64,000 nucleotides of DNA. It comes from Gammaproteobacteria bacterium RIFCSPHIGHO2_02_FULL_42_43 (GTDB taxonomy: Bacteria > Pseudomonadota > Gammaproteobacteria > Coxiellales > Coxiellaceae). A program made the translations under genes and the position numbers. Of the stretch, positions 60,919 through 64,000 are shown piece by piece (positions within the stretch are counted from its first letter, which is position 1; each line of letters opens with the position of its first letter). Location: assembly GCA_001801425.1 (NCBI GenBank), contig MGXR01000017.1, forward strand, positions 248,001 through 312,000, written 5' to 3'. A model generated the notes under the pieces. That model worked only from the letters and a program-made list of their open reading frames with translations, did no database searches and was not told the origin of the DNA.

Positions 60919-61542
60919 TTAAAATTCTTCCCACGTCATCTGCATCGGTCGATTCGACGGATGACGAAGTTGCGCGAAAGCGCGCATGAGTTGTTTTTGA
61001 ATGTCATCGTGATCCATGTCATGAAAAACAGCACAGATAATTTTGAAAAACGCAGCTTCATCTTCATCAATTAACAAATCATTTTTTAATTCGCAATAAT
61101 GCACGATACTCACACACGCATCATTTAATTGCTGGATTTTTTTTCGTTTCAACGTTTTCACATTGGATTGCGATTCATACAACATTTGCTGTTCGATCTG
61201 ATATGCTTTTGCAATTTCCACTTCCAGCGCTTCGCGAATTTGTATCGCGATGGGATCGGCGTGATTCGCAATCAATGCATGCGTATATTTTAATTCTGCG
61301 ATGACACGTTGATGCCACAGCACAATTTGTGCTTGCAGCATTTTAATTTGGCGGCGCGACAGACGACCGAAGCTCGATTGCGCAAACCAAATGAGATAAA
61401 GGGCGATATTTAAGTTGAATCCACTCTCGTGTTGCAAATGATACAATGACGATTTGAGCGTAGAATTCGCCAGCAGCGTATTGAAAAACTGGGTGAAGGG
61501 ATTGTGTGATGGTGTGTTTGGCATCCTGCGTGCATCCTGCAT
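60919..61542 (-). CDS. TIGR02444/DUF2390-type protein
   Basis: 207 aa from ATG 61542 (ATG 61524 is possible). NPFTQFFNTLLANSTLKSSL, then LQHESGFNLNIALYLIWFA, then IVLWHQRVIAELK follow the TIGR02444 pattern (NPFW-x-FSL-x-LY, LQ-x-x-x-G-x-DVN-x-LL-x-x-W, W-x-x-x-V-x-x-LR). The typical protein is near 160-180 aa, so the C-terminal 50 residues (acidic, FKIICAVFHDMDHDDI) are extra. Function unknown. Confidence 0.7.
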   Translation of the reverse strand: MQDARRMPNTPSHNPFTQFFNTLLANSTLKSSLYHLQHESGFNLNIALYLIWFAQSSFGRLSRRQIKMLQAQIVLWHQRVIAELKYTHALIANHADPIAIQIREALEVEIAKAYQIEQQMLYESQSNVKTLKRKKIQQLNDACVSIVHYCELKNDLLIDEDEAAFFKIICAVFHDMDHDDIQKQLMRAFAQLRHPSNRPMQMTWEEF

Positions 61543-61641
61543 CTCTTTTTGAATATTATACCTGTTTCACTGTATTATGGTAAGCGAGGTTTTTTTGTTA
61601 AGAGCCTGTTTAAGGTCTCCGGGCTCTAAGAGGGAATGGAT

Positions 61642-62169
61642 ATGCGCGGATGGAAAATAATAGTGGTGATCGCAAGCGTTTGTGCTTGTTTAACGGGTTG
61701 CGATAGTGCGATGACTTATGCCAGCAATCCTAGCATCAACAATCTTCCCAATGAGCAACGGATGCGATTGGCAAGAGTGGAAGCGTCTGGTATTCAAATT
61801 ATTAAAGAAGGCGCGCGCTTCACTTTTGAGATTCCCACGGATTGTTTTTTCGTCAAATCAACACGCGAATTAAAAGACCATCGTGATGTCGATATCGACA
61901 CGCTCGCTTATTTTGTTCGTGACTACTTGCAAGTATTTTCAGATGCCACTGTATCGATTACGGGGTACACAGATACATCTTGGATCAGTCCCACGCGCGA
62001 TCGATTATCGTTGCAATATGCAAAAACAATTGCAACGCTGTTTTTAGAAGATGGAGTTGATGGGAGAAAAATAGTAGCTCGCGGTAAAGGGGCAGGGCAT
62101 CCAATCGCAAGTAATCATTATCCGATGGGAACGTCATTCAATAGGCGCGTCGAGATCATTATTCAATAA
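61642..62169 (+). CDS. OmpA-domain lipoprotein, DotK/IcmN-like candidate
   Basis: 175 aa from ATG 61642 (AGAGGGA seven bases upstream). The signal sequence ends with CLTGC, a lipobox. NLPNEQRMRLARVEASGIQI leads to an OmpA-like peptidoglycan-binding domain: FEIPTDCFFVKSTREL, VSITGYTDTSW, LSLQYAKTIATLFL and NRRVEIIIQ. The small size, the I-x-x-I-K-x-G phrase before the domain and PTDxFF recall DotK (IcmN) of the Dot/Icm system; this comparison is from memory and needs a search. Overlaps rdgB by 36 bases. Confidence 0.75.
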   Translation: MRGWKIIVVIASVCACLTGCDSAMTYASNPSINNLPNEQRMRLARVEASGIQIIKEGARFTFEIPTDCFFVKSTRELKDHRDVDIDTLAYFVRDYLQVFSDATVSITGYTDTSWISPTRDRLSLQYAKTIATLFLEDGVDGRKIVARGKGAGHPIASNHYPMGTSFNRRVEIIIQ

Positions 62170-62733
62170 ATCCAGTAATTGCTGCATCGATTGCCCGCGG
62201 TGACTGATGCGATTTTTTTCAGTGGTAGTGAGTTCGGCGGCGGTTTTGTGATGGGTTGGCACATAAAAAATGGGATCATAACCAAAACCATTTTTGCCGC
62301 GCGGCTCATTCGTGATTTTGCCTTCCCAGATACCATGACAAATGACCGGTACTGGATCATTTTCATGTTCCAATAAAACCAACACCGAATGATAACAAGC
62401 GTTGCGTTCTTTTTCGGGAACATTTTTTAATTCATGCAATAATTTTTGAATGCGTTCTGCATCGTTTTTTGCATAGCGCGAAGAAAAAACACCAGGGTTT
62501 CCATCCAGCGCATCCACTACCAATCCTGAATCATCAGCAACGGCAGGCAATCCGGATAATGTAGTGGCGTGCCTTGCTTTGAGAATTGCATTTTCGATAA
62601 ACGTTGCACCAGTTTCCGCGACATCGGGAATGGATAATTGCGATTGCGGGATCCACTCGATTGGAATTTCTTTGAAAAACGCCTCAAATTCGGCGATTTT
62701 ACCTGCGTTGTTTGAGGCAAGAACGATGCGCAT
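62134..62733 (-). CDS. rdgB: XTP/dITP diphosphatase (non-canonical purine NTP pyrophosphatase)
   Basis: 199 aa. IVLASNNAGKIAEF is the nucleotide loop, ETGATFIENAILKARHA and AVADDSGLVVDALDG the metal and base site, FGYDPIFYVP and SHRGQSMQQL the closing motifs of the RdgB/HAM1 family. It removes ITP and XTP from the nucleotide pool. Its 3' end overlaps the lipoprotein gene by 36 bases in opposite direction, so the two share termination signals. Confidence 0.96.
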   Translation of the reverse strand: MRIVLASNNAGKIAEFEAFFKEIPIEWIPQSQLSIPDVAETGATFIENAILKARHATTLSGLPAVADDSGLVVDALDGNPGVFSSRYAKNDAERIQKLLHELKNVPEKERNACYHSVLVLLEHENDPVPVICHGIWEGKITNEPRGKNGFGYDPIFYVPTHHKTAAELTTTEKNRISHRGQSMQQLLDLLNNDLDAPIE

Positions 62734-62789
62734 CGAGCTTTTTCCTCTTCAAAGCGGGAACTTGTGCGTATCGAGTTTGTTTCGGTTCA

Positions 62790-62969
62790 CTACCATCCTG
62801 ATCCCCACGCCCTTACCTCTGCCGCTAACTGACGAGCTTCGTCGTCAGACGACACACGAGGCTTTTTTTCTGGGGAAGTGTTCACCTCCGCATGAAAGAG
62901 TCCAGGTTTGTGCGCAGGCGATGGCGATGGCGATGGCGATGGACTGCATTCTCTTTTTAGTGGCTTCAT
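62790..62969 (-). CDS. Small orphan protein, 59 aa, with a Ser-Pro hexanucleotide repeat
   Basis: ATG 62969 has AAGGAAA about seven bases upstream and starts three bases after the stop of the 102-aa gene, so both are one operon. The sequence is MKPLKRECSP, then four more Ser-Pro, then AHKPGLFHAEVNTSP and a charged segment ending EVRAWGSGW. The Ser-Pro run comes from four copies of GGCGAT (plus strand, about 62920-62944). Unrecognised and too short for function prediction; the ribosome site and linkage are the support. Confidence 0.5.
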   Translation of the reverse strand: MKPLKRECSPSPSPSPSPAHKPGLFHAEVNTSPEKKPRVSSDDEARQLAAEVRAWGSGW

Positions 62970-62971
62970 GA

Positions 62972-63280
62972 TTATTTTCCTTGTGCCACAGTAGGGTTCA
63001 TTTGTGTTGGTGGCGTCACGTTCGATTTTGTGGCGAAGTCTTGATTCGCGCGAGTAAAACGGTCTCGAAGACTTGCTGGAACAACAGACGACGGAGCAGC
63101 CGTCACTGCATTATTCGCTAGGATTAAAAATACGACAAATGTCGCTAACCTTAAGAGATTGGTGAGCATGTATGAATTGCTGCGCCAAGGATCAAACAAT
63201 CCAGCAAGTGCTATTGCGGTGATGACTTGTGCAACTTGTTTTTGGGTGGGGGTGAATTCCTTGAGGCGATCTGTTCTCAT
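62972..63280 (-). CDS. Small orphan protein with one membrane segment, 102 aa
   Basis: ATG 63280 has a strong AAGGAGT. Residues 1-45 are polar (MRTDRLKEFTPTQKQVAQVI) with a weak hydrophobic helix; about 48-70 is a membrane helix (LLRLATFVVFLILANNAVTAA); the rest is Ser/Thr/Pro-rich. It may be a bitopic membrane protein. It is linked to the 59-aa gene and divergent from the ligase-like gene. Confidence 0.6.
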   Translation of the reverse strand: MRTDRLKEFTPTQKQVAQVITAIALAGLFDPWRSNSYMLTNLLRLATFVVFLILANNAVTAAPSSVVPASLRDRFTRANQDFATKSNVTPPTQMNPTVAQGK

Positions 63281-63374
63281 CGTGTTACTCCTTGAATCGG
63301 TTAAAACCAAGGTGATTATATCCAGAATTTATTTTAGAATGCGATACCCCAAAGCGATCTGGCTAAAAATTCAT

Positions 63375-64000
63375 GACAACATTGATTAGAAATAGGCAAT
63401 TTATCACGCTCTGTCTGCTAACACTTTGTTTTTTCGCGTCGCCCATTTCTGTGACGGTAACGACGATCACTTATTGTGCCGCGTTTTTCTGTGTATTAAT
63501 TTCAGGTGATTGGCAATCGCGCTGGCAATCGATTCAATGCAATCGTGCTGCGTGGAGTTTTTGGATTTTATTCTTTTTGTTTTTAGTGGGTGCCAGTTAT
63601 TCCACTTCGCCTTGGCGTCTGATTTTTTTTGATATTCAAAAAAGACATTGGTTGTTGATTACGCCATTTTTGATGATGGTGATGCAAGATGCGTTGTGGC
63701 GAAGGCGCATGATTAACGCGTTTTTGTCGGCAATGATCGTGACGCTTTTATTTGCATATGCGCATTATTTTTTTAAGGTCAACATCACTGGAAAAACGTC
63801 TAATCTGGATTTATCCACCGACATTGTATTTGCTTTTCATATCGTTCAAAGTTTTGCGATGAATATTGCAGCGTTTATCTGCGCTTATCGTACGCTGTTT
63901 GAAAAAAAATGCCGATGGTGTTATGCAGTAATTTATTTTGTTATGGCCGTCGATATTATTTTTTTAAGCGATGGGCGAACGGGTTATATTATTTTTATTT
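63375..64000 (+). CDS. O-antigen ligase/polymerase-like membrane protein, 5' part
   Basis: Starts at ATG 63375 and runs off the window after about 208 codons. At least five hydrophobic segments; a polar loop near residue 70 (GASYSTSPWRL) and another ending in IIFLSDGRTGYIIF. The phrase S-x-x-R-(T/S)-G before the long periplasmic loop is typical of the Wzy_C/WaaL family, which ligates or polymerises O-antigen. Family assignment is by this phrase and the topology. Confidence 0.7.

Noticed and set aside
62564-62971. 135-codon plus-strand frame over rdgB and its upstream region
   Set aside because: Antisense to rdgB and to the 59-aa gene; its run of Met-Ala comes from the GGCGAT repeat; no ribosome site.

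Overview
This 64-kb window is a stretch of bacterial chromosome, AT-rich by eye, that reads as a gammaproteobacterium close to the Legionellales (Legionella/Coxiella/Aquicella-type). That assignment is an inference. It rests on the gammaproteobacterial gene neighbourhoods (mrcA divergent from pilMNO-pilQ-aroK-damX; hemA divergent from lolB; prs-rplY-pth-ychF; ubiH-ubiI next to an M24 peptidase and zapA-fau; trxA-rho; ubiC-ubiA), on a small OmpA-type lipoprotein that resembles the DotK/IcmN proteins of Dot/Icm type IV secretion, and on several very large, low-complexity, pentapeptide-like proteins of the kind secreted by such systems. No secretion machinery is present to confirm it.

Layout. 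1-1000: end of a PEBP/YbhB gene and a ribosome hibernation factor fused to a cold-shock-like domain. 1011-9826: a 1115-aa possible effector, a three-gene surface-sugar operon (epimerase, FAD oxidoreductase, GT-C membrane glycosyltransferase) and a 445-aa orphan. 10-16.9 kb: csrA, rpiA, an MFS transporter, a putative cysteine-protease effector, two small orphan proteins, then ubiI/ubiH. 17-27 kb: aminopeptidase P, cell-division genes, a PIN-type toxin-antitoxin pair, malic enzyme, tRNA-Arg, polysaccharide deacetylase, rho, trxA and tdk. 27.4-37.2 kb: the most unusual region, with a 1956-aa protein carrying a probable CE-clan cysteine protease domain, a REP-associated tyrosine transposase (RAYT) between two inverted REP clusters, and a 960-aa paralogue whose protease-like domain has lost its catalytic residues. 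37.3-48.4 kb: hemA, lolB, tRNA-Gln, prs, rplY, pth, an AbiE toxin-antitoxin pair inserted before ychF, a DUF4143 ATPase with three operator-like iterons, two tandem aromatic amino acid permeases and tRNA-Met. 48.4-64 kb: mrcA, a reduced pilMNO-pilQ cluster, aroK, damX-like, dacB, prlC, ubiA/ubiC, an L,D-transpeptidase, small orphans, rdgB and the start of an O-antigen ligase-like gene.

The thread through the window is short palindromic repeats. At least two sequence-unrelated families (called A and B here) share one hairpin plan: an outer GC stem, GA opposite GA, a two-base-pair inner stem and a four-base G/A-type loop. Family A varies by compensating base changes, starts with the GGAG tetranucleotide known from REPs, and flanks the RAYT. 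Copies lie at 3' ends of genes, supply the last codons of pth, and sit in frame inside the 1956-aa gene, where a family-B copy has become part of a run of 10-residue protein repeats. Further repeat types (C, E, two MITE-like elements, and a 30-bp repeat inside ychF) add to a picture of a genome in which palindromic DNA shapes gene ends and sometimes proteins.
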